A stretch of 64,000 nt of DNA from Deroplatys truncata (GCA_030765065.1 CM060990.1:285351341-285415340), one strand, 5' to 3'. Positions 34,641 to 46,395 are shown, numbered from the stretch's first letter. Numbers and translations are program-made. The notes: generated by a model not told the origin, from the letters alone.

Positions 34641-37060
34641 CCCTGTGATAGGTGTTTGTTGACATTGAATACCGGTCGCTTAGGCACACAACTTCCGGGT
34701 CTTTTGTATATAAGATACGTGATACGTTCGTAAAACAACTAATTGGGAAGTTTGAGTCAGACAAGTTATTTCTATATTACTCATTTCAAGATCTCACTAC
34801 CTCAGTTGCAAAAATCACTTTTCTCATAAAAACATATCTGAATGGTGTATGCGGACCACTCTCCGGATTTGAAGAAACGATTTCTCGAGTGTCCGTTGAA
34901 CACGTTCTGGGAACTTTCTGCTATAAAACGTAACTTCATAAACTCTAGTTAGCTCTCTAGCTGTGCATTCTACTTTTCCATACATTAAGGAATTTAAGTA
35001 TTTGGCGAACGGTTTTATATTTGATACATTTTTCCCCTATTGCGCTCTGTCAGCTGCATATTTCACCTCCATGGGAATACTGCTACTGTTATTTACCCTA
35101 AAAATAACCTCCCCACCGCGCAGATTGATTTGTCATGGACGGGACGAATGTAGCGAAAAAAAATTTAGAGGGGGGAGGAAAGAATCATCTTCTATCAGTA
35201 GCTTTAAGAGCGCGTTTATGTTGAAACTTACAACGGTGTAATGACCTGATAAATGTCTGTGCAAACAATTTTTACCGCGAATACCGTGCTCAAAAAAAAT
35301 GTTTCATTCGGTATACCGTTAAGTCATAGACATCTAAAACCCCTTCCATCCAGTAAATATTGAATTTCAAGCTGCGGCGAAGGAATTTGTAATTTGATGC
35401 GTTGTGGTTTTCAAAACACTGAAAACTTATCAGTTATAACACAGCCGAGAACCAAAAGTACGCATTCTTAACTTTATTGGTCTTCCTTGTAACTGCATAT
35501 TAGACGCACACCATAGTTCCTCCAGAAATATAAAAACGTTAAGCCCCTTAGGGGCGAAAGCTCACATAGATGGAAAGACAGCAAAATTGCTATACGATAC
35601 GTAAAAGCGTTAAGAAAGTCCCTTAGTCATATACTTAATCATTCTTTTCAACGTTCATCTTTGCAGAAAGAATGAAACACAGTGGTATAGCTGTTTTTAC
35701 AAAAGAGGCTACAAGAACCTGCCCTCGAAGGGCCCATCACAATCCTGGCTAAGTTTTCCAAAGTTGCGGAAAGAGTTGTATAATATCATCCTACTATAAA
35801 CTGCTGTTTATAAACATCCTCTCACCGTCTCATTTTGACTTCAGAAAATAATTGCAAACAGAAAATCCCACACACATAGTACATATATAGTAACATATTT
35901 GACAAATAGAAAAATAATTATCATTGGATTTTTTGCTAGTTCATTTCACAGATCAGACCATAAGCTGTTGCTACGGAATTTTAAACTTTATGACTTAGAT
36001 TAAAGCTCCAAAAATTGGTTTCAATCACTTTTAAGGCTAGATTAAGGAATTTTGAGTGTGTGGCCGGGATTATTACTAAGGGTGTTCCTTAGGGTCCCAT
36101 ACTAGGTACTTTGTTCACTATTAATATCCACTTATCATTTACCATGTACTCTTAAGCAGTAGTCAACAACTGTGTGTTTTACATGTAGGTAATGTGAGCA
36201 AGTGTATTTATTATATCTGGGGAGTTTAATGAGCAACTGGCTGACTTAACAAATGGGCGATTGAACAGCTCAAAATTTGATTTTAGGTTAATAAGCTTTC
36301 ACGAAATTACGATAAAATAAATCATATATAGATAAAAAATTATCATTAGCAGTTAACTGAAATAAATATTACTACAATACTGAGGTTCTTTCTCTCTAAC
36401 AGCAAAAGTTTAGGCACTCGCTTCTGAGACTCGACTTAGTCGTCAACCAAATAATTTGGGGATTCCCTCTTGAGAAGTGGAACTAATGGTGTTGGATTAA
36501 CAGTGGGCTTAAATAATAGAACTTACTTTACATCATTTTCCAACTTATTTGCAGCTTCTGCACCTGAAAATTGTTTTTTCTTAATAATTAGCCTCTCATT
36601 TAGCAACACGGTGAATTTTTTTTAATCTGAGATCCAACAAATAAGGCAAGCCATCGACCCAATTTTTTAGAACACTGGGGTTCAGATTTACTATTTCTTT
36701 AGGTCTGGATATACACGTGGTTTCACAGCTTTAATCTTTCAGTTTCTTTAACATTAAACAATTGAGTCGTTTTCGCGTTTTTATTTGAATCGGTTTATAT
36801 ATTCTCCAGTTTTAATTTCTCAGGTGAAAAGGACATATAAAATTATTATTTTGTTATTTGCGGATACAATGCAACAGATGTTATCCTGTGTTGCCTCTCA
36901 ACAATGACGATAGCGCAAAAACAAGGAAGTGAACGTCAGGAAATGGCAACGTAGTCATTGCACAGCACACTTGTCATTTAATGACTTACTTCGATAACAC
37001 CATGATTTCAGAACACGATTAAAGAAATATGGCAACATGCACACAAACTACAAAAATCTG
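34641..37060. other. AT-rich DNA without recognised gene
   Basis: Two frames of about 93 codons (34652-34933, 34963-35241) have no recognisable motif. Nothing repetitive shared with the rest of the window was seen until the ACTTTCTCTA repeat starts near 37.06 kb. Confidence 0.5.
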
Positions 37061-37926
37061 ATATGTTACACTCACATGACTTTCTCTACTCTTGTACAAT
37101 CTATTTTTACAGACGCCTATTCTCCATATGCTTCATGTTAATCGAGATATCTTATTGGTAATTTTCTTGTAGATGCAAGGGAAACATGGTAGCTTTTAAG
37201 CGATAGTCAAATATTTTAACGCTGGTTGCTATGTGGCGAATTCCATTCTCTTTGCATGTCCAGGACATAAAAAAAATGAATAACGAATTTGAGAAGAAGT
37301 ATAAGTATTGGAAAATTTAAGGAAATAACAAGCAATATCTCGAAAACGGTTCACTCAACAAAAGAAATGTATATGACATAAGTTGTGTATTTTAATGTAA
37401 TTTAATTTTAATTTTGTGTAGTAAAATTTTGTCTATCTCTTATGGTTTACCAGTTATGCAAAAGTCGTTCACATGAAGAATACTTTTGGAGACATTCCCA
37501 GAAAATTCGAGATATACATTTCATTTCTCATGACATTATCTTAAACATATGATATTTTAATCAAAATCGTTGTAGCCGTTTTTGAGAAAATTAAAATTTT
37601 CGAAAAATCTTCCATGTAAAGGGTAGTCTGGGGTGGGGGGATTTTCTTGAAAACCTTCGTGTCGCATCTCTGGAAGATACTTAACCTAAATACCCAGTTT
37701 GGTGTTTATCCGACTGTTCGTTTTTGAGTTATGCTGTTCACAGACACACACACACACACAGACACACACACACACACAGACACACACACGGACATGTTTC
37801 CAAAAATGCTTTTTTTGGATTCAGGAGGTCTCAAAACATGTATTTCCGGTGAAATCTCGGTATCGAATTTTTGGGTGGAATGCAATACTTCCCCTACTTA
37901 CTATACGTAGTAGAGAAAGTAAAAAT
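37060..37926 (+). repeat. ACTTTCTCTA-family repeat, most complete copy
   Basis: The left end reads CACATGACTTTCTCTAC (about 37075-37091) and the right end GTAGAGAAAGT (about 37909-37919), an 11-base inverted repeat. Conserved internal blocks include GATAGTCAAATATTTTAA, GGTTTACCAGTTATGC, CCATGTAAAGGGTAGT, a TTTATCCGAC block and a GAAATCTCGGTATCGAATTTTTGG block. At least seven other full or partial copies are in the window. No coding capacity is visible, so it looks like a non-autonomous DNA transposon or dispersed repeat of about 0.85 kb. Left-end homology extends about 15-20 bases outside the inverted repeat, so the true terminus is open. Confidence 0.72.
37739..37793 (+). repeat. (CA)n microsatellite with GA interruptions
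   Basis: A run of CA dinucleotides interrupted by AGAC units, inside the ACTTTCTCTA repeat. A shorter CA run sits at the same place in the copies at 49.4 and 60.18 kb, so the microsatellite seed belongs to the family. Confidence 0.9.
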
Positions 37927-37929
37927 AAG

Positions 37930-38765
37930 AGATTAATTTTTAACATTTATCTTTAAACGAAGCGAACAACCATGTTTTCTTTATTTTGGGCCCTAAAACT
38001 ATCATATACTATCGGTTGCTTGTTAGGCCTTTATGAAATCCTGGGATTTTATTATGGATTTTATTTCCTTGTATTTCAAGTTACCGATTTGAGTATAGAC
38101 GTCGTATACAATAAACATTCTGCAGAAAGTTCTAATTACTACTGTTCAGCACTCTAATCCCACGGATAAACGTTTTATACACATTTAGAGGGGCAGGAAA
38201 TCGTCCTTCAGCCCATTGCAATCCTTAGTAAGCAAATTTTTATTTCCATAATTGGTCAATATTTTATGTCAGCTTCTATGTATTCAATCGATGGGTATTT
38301 TAGAGTAAGCATGAACATATAATGAGAGAGAGAGGGGGGGATGATTTACCAGGTCAAATGAATAATCTACTTTTCTGAGATTAAGTGTTAAGTTAAAAAC
38401 CATGAGGTTTAGTTGCATACGATTTTTACCTTTAACACACATCTTATGACATAGAACTATAATTGCTAAAGCAAGGTACCCAATATTCTATTATCATTTC
38501 TATATGGAAGTATCCTTAAATCTGGTTCTGCTGTGGGTTAGATAGCTATAAACGTTTTCAGCCTTTATCTCCACACAGGCAAAAAAAAATCATTCAGCAT
38601 TAAGAGCATTCAGGTCCGTCCACGGGGAGATTCATAGCGCAAGTTGCGACATATATGTGGGGAATTCAAAATTTTGAGAAATACAAAAATATTGACGTAA
38701 ATTGACGCAGGTAATATAAACAAATTTATTACAATTTTTAATCGAGTACTGCAATTTTTAACTAA
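37930..38765. other. AT-rich DNA without recognised feature
   Basis: Only short frames without known motifs, and a GAGAGAGAGGGGGGG purine run near 38325-38340. Confidence 0.5.
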
Positions 38766-38769
38766 AAAA

Positions 38770-38940
38770 ATAATTTTATTTATGGACGCTCTTTAACCAC
38801 TAAGGTCCTTAGTGTCCTATTCTATGTTGGGCGTGAAAGACCGGAAATTTTATCAGGCCTGAGGTTCTTTAACGTGCCATAAATCTACGACACGGGACCA
38901 TCGGCTTTATTTCCCTTCCGAAGGAAGCCATGCTAAGGTT
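38770..38940 (-). repeat. SINE1 copy, 5'-truncated
   Basis: Carries only the body and tail of SINE1: the tail side at 38775 (TTTTATTTATGGACGCTC), then the TCTACGACACGGGACCA and CTTCCGAAGGAAGCCATG blocks. The tRNA-like head is absent, as expected from incomplete reverse transcription. No clear target-site duplication was found. Confidence 0.85.
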
Positions 38941-41590
38941 TGTATCTTTAAGTTTGTTAATCTAAATATGCTGTACGCGTCAAAAAAGTAATATTAAGAA
39001 AATTCATACTATATGGTACAATGTGGCATATCAAATGATAATTTTTGGAAATGTATAAAAGGAACTATAACATTATAGATAGGTATGTAGTTGTTCAGAA
39101 CACATAGCATTATTACGTTTACTAGGTATATTGGTCTATTTAGATAAGATACAATAGGATACATTGAAATATCAAGTAATAAAATACACCACCTGCCAAT
39201 TATTTTGCGTAAATATTAGGGTTTTTTTTATTGATTTTAACTTTCCAATTATTTATTTAAGCTATTATATTGCCTATAAGACAGCCCCATTGCGAAGCTT
39301 TCCAGTGGCATAAAAAAGGAACCAAATAGCTTAAAATGAGCTCTCAGAAAAATTGGAGGGATGCGCCGTAGTCTTTGGGGGGATGAGCACCCCTAGATAC
39401 ATTGTCTAGTTTAAAACTGATACGATCATTAAAATTTAATTTATTTATAAGGAAGTTGTCACTTGTCCTGCTACTTATTCTGTGACTGACACATTCTAAC
39501 AATAGGAAACCCGATATTTTATTTCGCTTCTACTTAGTTTCTATTGTCAAGTTTATAGCATGAATATGTTTTCGGAAGTAAAAAAACTCATTTAAAAAGC
39601 AGCTTTGCCTCCAATGTCTGTACTTACGTCCCAAGTAGCTCCTTCAAATTGTATTTATCTTCTACAGTGGGCTGCTTTTCTGAGTCTTTTTTCGATTTTT
39701 TCGCTGGATCCTTCTTTCCAAAGAGAGGCATTTTCACCTATTTTCATTCAAGCAGCAACGGAAGAAACTTGTTACAAACTGTCACAAATTTACCACACGA
39801 TGTTAGCCGTGAAGAGTTGGTTTAAGTAATATTAATACAACTTCGCGTAATATGCTGTATTTTATGCGCCTACAAACGTATTTGTCGTACAACTAAGAAC
39901 ATGCAGGTGCTACACATTATTTAGGCCGCACAACAAAACTATGAAGTATTCGTCACCGACACGTATTCGCATCACATAACTAACGAAACACCTCCTATTC
40001 ACTCACGATAGCAAAAACTTATAACCTCGTGAGAGGCTGCGAAATGAAATGACGTCAATATTCGGGGGGTAATGAATAAGTGACATCTATTGAACGTATA
40101 GTTAACTAGCTGCAGGTGGCACGGTAGCCATTTCCACCCGGTTCACAAGTGTTGCCAACCGTGCGGTATGAACCGCAAATTTACGGTTTTTAGGCGCATT
40201 CGTGCAGTAACTGGTTGAAGCATTGTACCGTATGAGATAAACAAGAATCTGATATGTAGATAAAGCTAGTTTTTAAACTGGACATAATTTTCTCCTTGTA
40301 TACTACACACTGCTTGCATTTCACGAACGCTGTGAACTGCTCAATATCACATCGGTATAACTAAGGTATTCCCACCAGACTTAATTTCTTTGCATAGATT
40401 TCGGTGAAAGTCTAATAGGGACTTAGCGCCTCCTTCAGTTGTAGTATATACTGTGTTTACGCCATTAAACATAAAGCTATATATGCTATATTCTTTGGAA
40501 AGTACGTATCTTGTGTTTTCTATTCTTTCTTTTCCAATAAAAAAAAACTGAATTTCTTAATGTGCAAGCTCCGAACGTTAGGATGCGCTACAAACAGCGC
40601 TCCAATGACGGCAATTAATCAGTGCCTTGCAATGTGTTGATAACACATAGCTGCTAGTTACTTTGAACCTTCATGTTACCTAATTCAATTCGCACCAAAC
40701 TGTTTGTCTACAGTTGTCTAAGTTCGCCTTGTTTTACACTCCTTGTGCTTACCCTGCAGTTGTAGTATCGCTGCAAGCAGCTTATGTTGGGCTCAGATGC
40801 GTAGCTAAGGAGGGATTTTGAGTGTTGGAAAATGTAAAAATTAGTATTAAAAATAGCTTCGTTAAAATAATAGCATCTTTCTAGGTTGGTGGGAACGAGA
40901 TACTTCCTAATCATATCACTAGTAGCGCTAGATTTACACCGTATGTCTTAGTATTGCCAAAGGTCACAGCAACAGAAACTGTACTTTCTATAGCGTTGGT
41001 ACAGCCATGTTAAGATATCGGGACCATGTTTTCGTTCCGGTGCTAAATCTGAGTGGTTTCCAAATGAGTGCAATATCTCCCACTTTAACCTAACTAGAAA
41101 CCCTATTTTGCAGTGAAATAAAATGGACTGCAGCGATAATATAAAATACCGTACAGTGGTTAATTCTTATGTCACAACACATTAGCGCTCAGAATACGCA
41201 AAACACCCTATCCCAATTTTAATTCCAATTGCTGCACCCTATACGTGAATATAAACTGGATTTATTTAAATATTTCAACTCAGGATTAATTCATATTTAT
41301 CATTTGAATTGATACAAAATTGTTTAAGAAATGGATCCCTACACATAACTCCCCCTTGATATTATTTATCTGGCTAAGCTACTGGACTTGGGCTGCTTAT
41401 AAACGTCACCAGTGAGGAGATTAGTGTGAAGGTGAAAGTGAGAATGATTTGTTACGAAAGCACTCCTGGCGAAAATTACAGTCAGACGCTGTAATTCCTA
41501 AGCCAAGGGGCTGGAATTGCATCTGATAAAATGTTACCTGATAAGAACCCTTTGTGTGGCTAACAAAGAGTCTGTAAGCCGCAGAATAGA
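38941..41590. other. AT-rich DNA without recognised gene
   Basis: No coding similarity was recognised. The motif GTGTTGCCAACCGTGCGG at about 40149-40166 recalls a hAT-type terminus and the GCGTTGCCAACCG of the 43.7 kb repeat, but no partner was found. Confidence 0.5.
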
Positions 41591-41591
41591 G

Positions 41592-41686
41592 TTGGCCCCG
41601 TAGTTCAGTCGATAAAACACCTGCTTGCTGTGCGAGGGGTCCGGGGTTCGACTCCTGACTGTGTGATGGTAATTTTGGAAACAGTT
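41592..41686 (+). repeat. SINE2 left part (tRNA-like head)
   Basis: The A box region GTAGTTCAGTCGATAAAAC (about 41598) and a perfect-looking B box GGGGTTCGACTCC (about 41643) are followed by a GTGTGATGGTAATTTT segment that matches the post-head part of the full SINE2 at 46.9-47.2 kb. The acceptor ends do not pair, so it is not a tRNA gene. The SINE2 reading stops here and resumes at about 42266 on the same strand, on the other side of the Tigger segment. Confidence 0.75.
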
Positions 41687-41917
41687 GGCTATAGTGCTTT
41701 GTTTCACTTGGTCCCATGCACTACTACACATACGAGCTGCTTCAAACATATTTATAATTTTGAATTTGTCACTTTTGTCCAAATTCGCTTCTAACAGAAG
41801 ATTCTGGACCACCAGAGGCCTGTAGAAATGCTTGAAATTTTTTATTATTCCGTGATCCATTGGTTGCACTTCTGACGTCATATTGGGGGGGGGGGCCAAA
41901 AGGCCGGCTTCTGTCAT
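41687..41917 (-). pseudogene. pogo/Tigger transposase fragment, DDE domain part
   Basis: The DDE transposase of the pogo/Tigger group moves the element by cut and paste. The minus-strand frame reads APPPNMTSEVQPMDHGIIKN (about 41895-41836), matching the LPPNTTSxLQPxDQGII hallmark with the third catalytic-region aspartate, then FKHFYRPLVVQNLL, and near the end SSAWDQVKQSTIANCF, matching AWxxVxxxTIxNCF. The fragment ends at ANCF, where SINE2 sequence begins. The rest of the domain upstream is missing; a run of ten or so G residues at about 41885-41895 marks a possible slippage site. Confidence 0.88.
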
Positions 41918-42265
41918 ATTGGACTTGAAGGTCTTGAAGAAAATGAAACGATTGTGTCTACACTTGAATACTGGGAATATGTGTAAATTCTGAAACTGGT
42001 GTTCTCTATGAGGATTTTGTGCACGTGGACGATGAATGGGCAGTTTGTGGGGAGCTAACCGATGCGGACATTTTGGGCGACATCATGAACACACAAACTG
42101 CAGCCTTATCTTCAGATGAAGAAGAACCAGAACAACCCGTGAAAACAATTCCTACAATTGCTGAGGCCATGGATGACTTACAACAATTAAGGTGTTATGT
42201 TGAGGGACAACAAAATGTGAGTGAAACAATGTTCCAATCACTCAATAAACTAGAAGTGTTTTGTG
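41918..42265 (+). pseudogene. pogo/Tigger transposase fragment, C-terminal region
   Basis: Plus-strand reading: GLEGLEENETIVSTLEYWEY, a stop at about 41986, then YEDFVHVDDEWAVCGELTDA (about 42006-42065), an acidic stretch SSDEEEPEQ and a helical end with LQQLRCYVEGQQN. EDFVxVDDxxxVCGELTDxDI is the usual C-terminal block of Tigger transposases, normally following NCF by about 30-60 residues. Here it is on the opposite strand from the NCF part, so one piece has been inverted. The open frame continues beyond 42265 only because it runs into SINE2 body. Confidence 0.82.
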
Positions 42266-42455
42266 TGAATCAAGATTTCCCATCCTCCCCAGAGTCTGTA
42301 AGTGTGAATGTGTGCTCTCTAATGTATAAAACCCAAAGACAGAAACCTAATTACAATAGTATACCTACGAGTTAACACCATTGCCGACAAGGGTAAAATG
42401 CCGCCGGTATGACCACTGTAGTTAAAGGAGGGGTATAAATGGAAGAATGAAAGGC
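42266..42455 (+). repeat. SINE2 right part (body and end)
   Basis: TCAAGATTTCCCATCCTCC, the AGAGTCTGTAAGTGTGAATG block, ACAGAAACCTAA and GTTAAAGGAGGGGTATAAAT match, in order, the body of the full SINE2 copy read on the minus strand at 46894-47090. It has no head of its own. With the head at 41592-41686 it makes one split SINE. Confidence 0.78.
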
Positions 42456-43632
42456 GTAGAGAAAATGTATACCCATTTATAAAACTTATTCAATGCAAAT
42501 TTGAGGTATCCAAACAATAGTTTAACTGGCGTGTATTGCAGTGCTAAAATCTCCTTATAATTTTTCCATGTTCATGAATAATTGAGCTTATCTTAGCACA
42601 TTGGGAAATGCCATTATAAATGCAAATTGCTCCTATTACTGGCTGCGTTTTACTCGTGGCCATGAAGCACTAGCAAGTTTGGAGGTCAAATGACCAACTT
42701 GGTTCCAGCCGTCAGCTTCAGTTTAGCGCACCTCGACCTATTGTCCGCATTGTCTCCCTACTTTGGTTATAAATTATAATATTGCTAAATACCGCATGAT
42801 ACAAGAAATACTGTCAGCACAGAAAGTGTTCGTGCACTATTAAAACTTTAAGAAAATTTATATTCTAAGGAATATTTCAATGTTAATTTGAAATTTATTG
42901 AGTAACGAGCTAGAACGTATAATTTATAAGAAAACAGCAAACATTTAGAAAATGTCACTTCTATATAAAATAAACTAATTTGCTTATTTCTCAGCCACAG
43001 AAAGTAATCCTACGCTCACAAAAATAATACATAAGACCACAAAAATCTTGGTATTCAGTACATTGTATGGGTGCTCTTTAACTTAATTATAGTGTCTAAT
43101 CTTCTTTCTTGGTAGGGAATGGGCAAGTGTTTTAACTACGTCATTTTGTTATTTGGTTTCATTCTTCCACAAGAGCAGTTTTCAGTGCTTCTTAGGCGTT
43201 TCCCCAGGACGTTCCGGACTTGTTCGATAGTTACTGGAAACTTGGGAGGAGTTCGAAGCTGTTTTGGAACATAATATAATATCCACAGTCGCGTATTAAG
43301 GGCAGGAGGATGAAGGATATAGAATGTGTTTATCGGAGGGGGATACCTCGCCACTGCGAACAGCTAGATCTATTGTGGCTACACACCCCGGGAGGCAGAA
43401 ATGAGGTGAAGGAGTCGAAGAAGGTTGCAGGTCCGCAGGCAGACAGACAGAACCACAGAGAAGTCCCTAATATTCCCAGTTTGAACACCCGCTCACCAGT
43501 AGAGGCGAAGAATCCCGAGAGAGGGCGACGAAGCCACCCTAACGGGCGGGACAACGGACCCTGGCGTTCACAAGGAGAAATCTTTCCAATGTTCAAGTAA
43601 CTACGCCATCTGCCCGACACTGTCAGCACCGT
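42456..43632. other. Unassigned DNA, GC-richer patch at 43.31-43.60 kb
   Basis: No known family was recognised. At 43310-43644 both strands hold frames of about 100 codons (plus 43310-43600, minus 43330-43644) in a locally GC-rich patch; neither shows a motif I can name. It may belong to the left side of the Merlin transposon or be an unrelated sequence. Confidence 0.4.
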
Positions 43633-44200
43633 AGGGGTTATCATGCATAATAGCGGCTGTCGTCTGCTAGCGAGCGGCCTGGGCGCGGCTTAAGGAGTTC
43701 GGGCGTTGCCAACCGTAAGAAATGAACGCGCGGAAGATAACATCTATGTAACACGAAATTCGCAATGCGGCGCGGTTATTTCAAACACACAATTTTTCGA
43801 TGTTTGTTACATTGCATTGAAGTACACCAAACCTGCATGTTAATTCATACCCAATGAAAATGCTGTTATTTCAGGGCAAACACATTATCGCACATATACG
43901 TTATTAGACAGAAGCAGTGGTAGCTTTTTTGTCATTGTCCTTGAACCACAAACACGCATTGTTGTAAATTAGATGAAATATTAGCAGCATACCTTATTAC
44001 ACAGAAGCAGTGGCAGCATTGTTCTCAATGTCCTTGAGCCACGTACACACATTGTTGTAAATTAGGTGAAATATCAGGAGCATACGTTATTTGACAGAAG
44101 TGGTGGCAGCATTGTTGTCATTGTCCTTGAGGCACAAAACACACATTGTCGTATTAATGTACTGCAATGAGATGGAATCGGAAATCTGATGTCATTAAAA
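43633..44200 (+). repeat. Block R1, copy 1, with tandem units
   Basis: The sequence from GGGTTATCATGCATAATAGC onward is matched in the same order at 60725-61290. It contains GCGGCTTAAGGAGTTCGGGC and GAACGCGCGGAAGATAAC, then from about 43896 three tandem units of roughly 92 bases (CAGAAGCAGTGGTAGC, TTGTCATTGTCCTTGA, TTGTTGTAAATTAG). It lies directly downstream of the Merlin transposase gene and may be part of the transposon. Confidence 0.75.
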
Positions 44201-44249
44201 CAAATAGAAATTGAAGTATGCGCCTTTGTTTAAATTTGACATTGTTGAG

Positions 44250-45223
44250 TTACACCGGGTAATGCTGCGCTATCACATCCAATATCACACCAAATATGTC
44301 TTGTCCCCGAAAACGATTCCGGAAGAGGAATTCGTGGAGAAAGGACGTGAAGAGGGCGTCACTGGTACCAAAATTCCGGCGAATTTTCCTCTTCATCCTC
44401 ATCCACATGTTTTCCACATTCTGCGTGTGGATGGAGTTGTCCTCGGGGTCTACAAAGTTCTGCTCATGGACAATTACGTCGTGTATATATACGCCGTCTA
44501 GCAGATTTCCGATGTTGGCGTAAGAAGCCCATCCATCGGAGATGATGCTGCTTCCAGGCAAAATATGCTGCATTATAAGGGCTTCTAGGGTTTGTGCCCT
44601 CCTGTCGGGTGCTTCCACCAGGAAGCATTTCCCAGAGCCCCTCTCAATACCACCGAATACCCAGTGGCCCTCACGCCACATCCCTCGGTGGTATTTGCAG
44701 TGAAAGAATTTGGATTCATCAATCTCCACGGTGATAGGTTCATTATTCTCGTCGAGGCCGCCAATGAAATCTGGGCTCTCCTCCAACCACCGCTCGGTTT
44801 CTTCTCTGAGGAAGTTGCACCAGTCCACAGAAGTATGGGAAGTGGCCACCGAGGCTTCCCTCCTCATCAAATATTGCGGCAGCTCGAAAGCCCGGGTGTA
44901 CACAAGGAATATCACCTGCTCCATGTGTAGCTTGCTCCTGGAGAAGAACGATCCATCCCGGATGGACTTCCTCCTTCCGCAAGATCCACAGGCCCACCGC
45001 TTGCCATCGACGCTGTCGTTGTAGTTATTCAGTACACACGGCTGCTGGCAGTAATTGCAGATCTTGCTATTGGAAATCAGTCTCCTCTGGGCTGCCCACT
45101 GCAGCACTGCCAGTATCCCGTCTATCCTGCGGGACAGAATTGGCAACGACCAGACTGCACCAAGCACTGCTTGCCGATGAAGGATTTCCCCTTCAGGCAC
45201 AATTCTAAATTACGTTGAGCCAT
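44250..45223 (-). CDS. Merlin (IS1016-type) transposase, nearly intact
   Basis: DDE transposase of the Merlin superfamily (ISXO2-like domain), a cut-and-paste enzyme. From a GTG at 45200, 316 codons are open to TAA at 44250-44252. A zinc ribbon has C48-x2-C51 and C71-x2-C74, the latter in WACGSCGRRKSIRDGSFF. The catalytic triad is complete: D161 (VEIDESKF), D222 (IISDGWASY) and E263 (QNVENMW), spaced as in the family, followed by the usual MKRKIRRNFGT. No ATG opens this frame. A likely ancestral ATG lies at 45223 in the frame next to it (MAQRNLEL), and one base missing near 45202 would explain the break. Length and content fit complete Merlin transposases. TIRs and the 8-9 base TSD were not identified. 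Confidence 0.88.
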
Positions 45224-45640
45224 TTTAAAAAGAAAGCAATACAAGTTGTAGTCTATACCTTTCAGAATAGCTTTCCAGTATGCGAGTAACATCAGGAGAA
45301 GTAATGTTAGAAGTAAAAGTAAGGGTAAACCGCCTCGACCCCTAAATTTCTGATTGGCTACCAGGAATGGATGTCACTTTAAAGAAAAGGGTGGGAGTTG
45401 AGTGGGACTGATAGGAAAGGAAAGTTGGGAGGGGCTCATACGGAAGGAAAGCAGGAGAAATATGAATTTTTAAGGTTGCCAATCCGAGGTGGACTTTACT
45501 AAACAAAAGCATTGGAAAAAGAGCGAAGGGGAGGTAGTAAATCCCTCCTCCCTCTAGAACACCCTGTCATCGACAAATTAGAACATCAACACATGTTAAT
45601 CTGTCTACTTGTTTATCTATCCTTTGGCTTTATCTATTAT
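45224..45640. other. Right flank of the Merlin gene
   Basis: Non-coding, with purine-rich patches. It should contain the 5' end and TIR of the Merlin element if it is complete, but no inverted partner to the left side was recognised. Confidence 0.4.
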
Positions 45641-46395
45641 CAATGTTGTTATCTATTGCTTACCTTACCTGTAAGCAAAGTATTGCATATCATAAAAATT
45701 TGATATTGAGATGAGAACATAAATAAAAATAAACGATAATGGATATCAAATAAATAAAAAACACAACGCGCGCGCGTCAATACGTGTGTATCTACAGCAT
45801 AAATGAAAAAGGTAAATCTAGGATAAATTACAGGCTTTGTATTTAAGCTCGGTATCTTCGAAAGATGCGACACCAAGGATTTCAGGAATATCTCCCGCCA
45901 TGGCCCTACATTCAATGGAACATTTTTGTTAATGTTTTATTTTCTGAAAAATTGCTCTAACATTGTGTTAAAATCTGATGTATTTCAGATACCTACATGG
46001 CAAATTAAATCTGTATCCTGAATTAGCTGTGAATGACTTGCAAGTCCTGTTCATTCGGAATGAATTTGTGTAATTTTAGTATAACTGGTAAACCATAAGA
46101 GATAGACAAAAACTTACAATAGTCTGTCTTTAAAACTTACAATTTATTCCAAATAACGTTTTTGTTGCATCACTCATTTCGGAGGCATCCACTGTTATTC
46201 TTGTAATTATTCAATATTATCTCATTTTTTGAAGTGCTGTCCCATTCACTTGTTTCTCAAGATGTCATGGAAACAGTATGAAATTTTAAGGGTAACATAT
46301 ACCGCCATGTTGTTAAACATTTGACTATCGCTGTTCTCTTTGTATCTATAACGAAAGGTGTAATTTAGCTATTTCTGCAAAGATTAGATAGAAAA
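45640..46395 (-). repeat. ACTTTCTCTA-family repeat, minus-strand copy
   Basis: Read on the minus strand it follows the family: AAGAGAACAGCGATAGTCAA (about 46348-46329), GTCTATCTCTTATGGTTTACC (about 46107-46087), then the TCGCATCTTTCGAAGAT block near 45875. It stands back to back with the plus-strand copy starting at about 46400. The 3' end is diverged. Confidence 0.7.

Noticed and set aside
37699-37956. Small threonine/histidine-rich protein
   Set aside because: Created by the CA microsatellite in the ACTTTCTCTA repeat.
40140-40205. hAT transposon terminus (GTGTTGCCAACCG)
   Set aside because: No inverted partner or 8-base duplication was found. The motif alone is too short.
41592-41670. tRNA gene
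   Set aside because: A and B boxes are good, but the two ends do not pair as an acceptor stem and the sequence continues into SINE2 body. The same holds for the heads at 5060-5141, 14637-14735, 16345-16405, 47090-47178, 50670-50742, 52790-52866 and 61533-61620.
42019-42375. Independent host gene with an acidic protein
   Set aside because: The first part is the Tigger transposase C-terminal block and the last 30 or so codons are SINE2 body.
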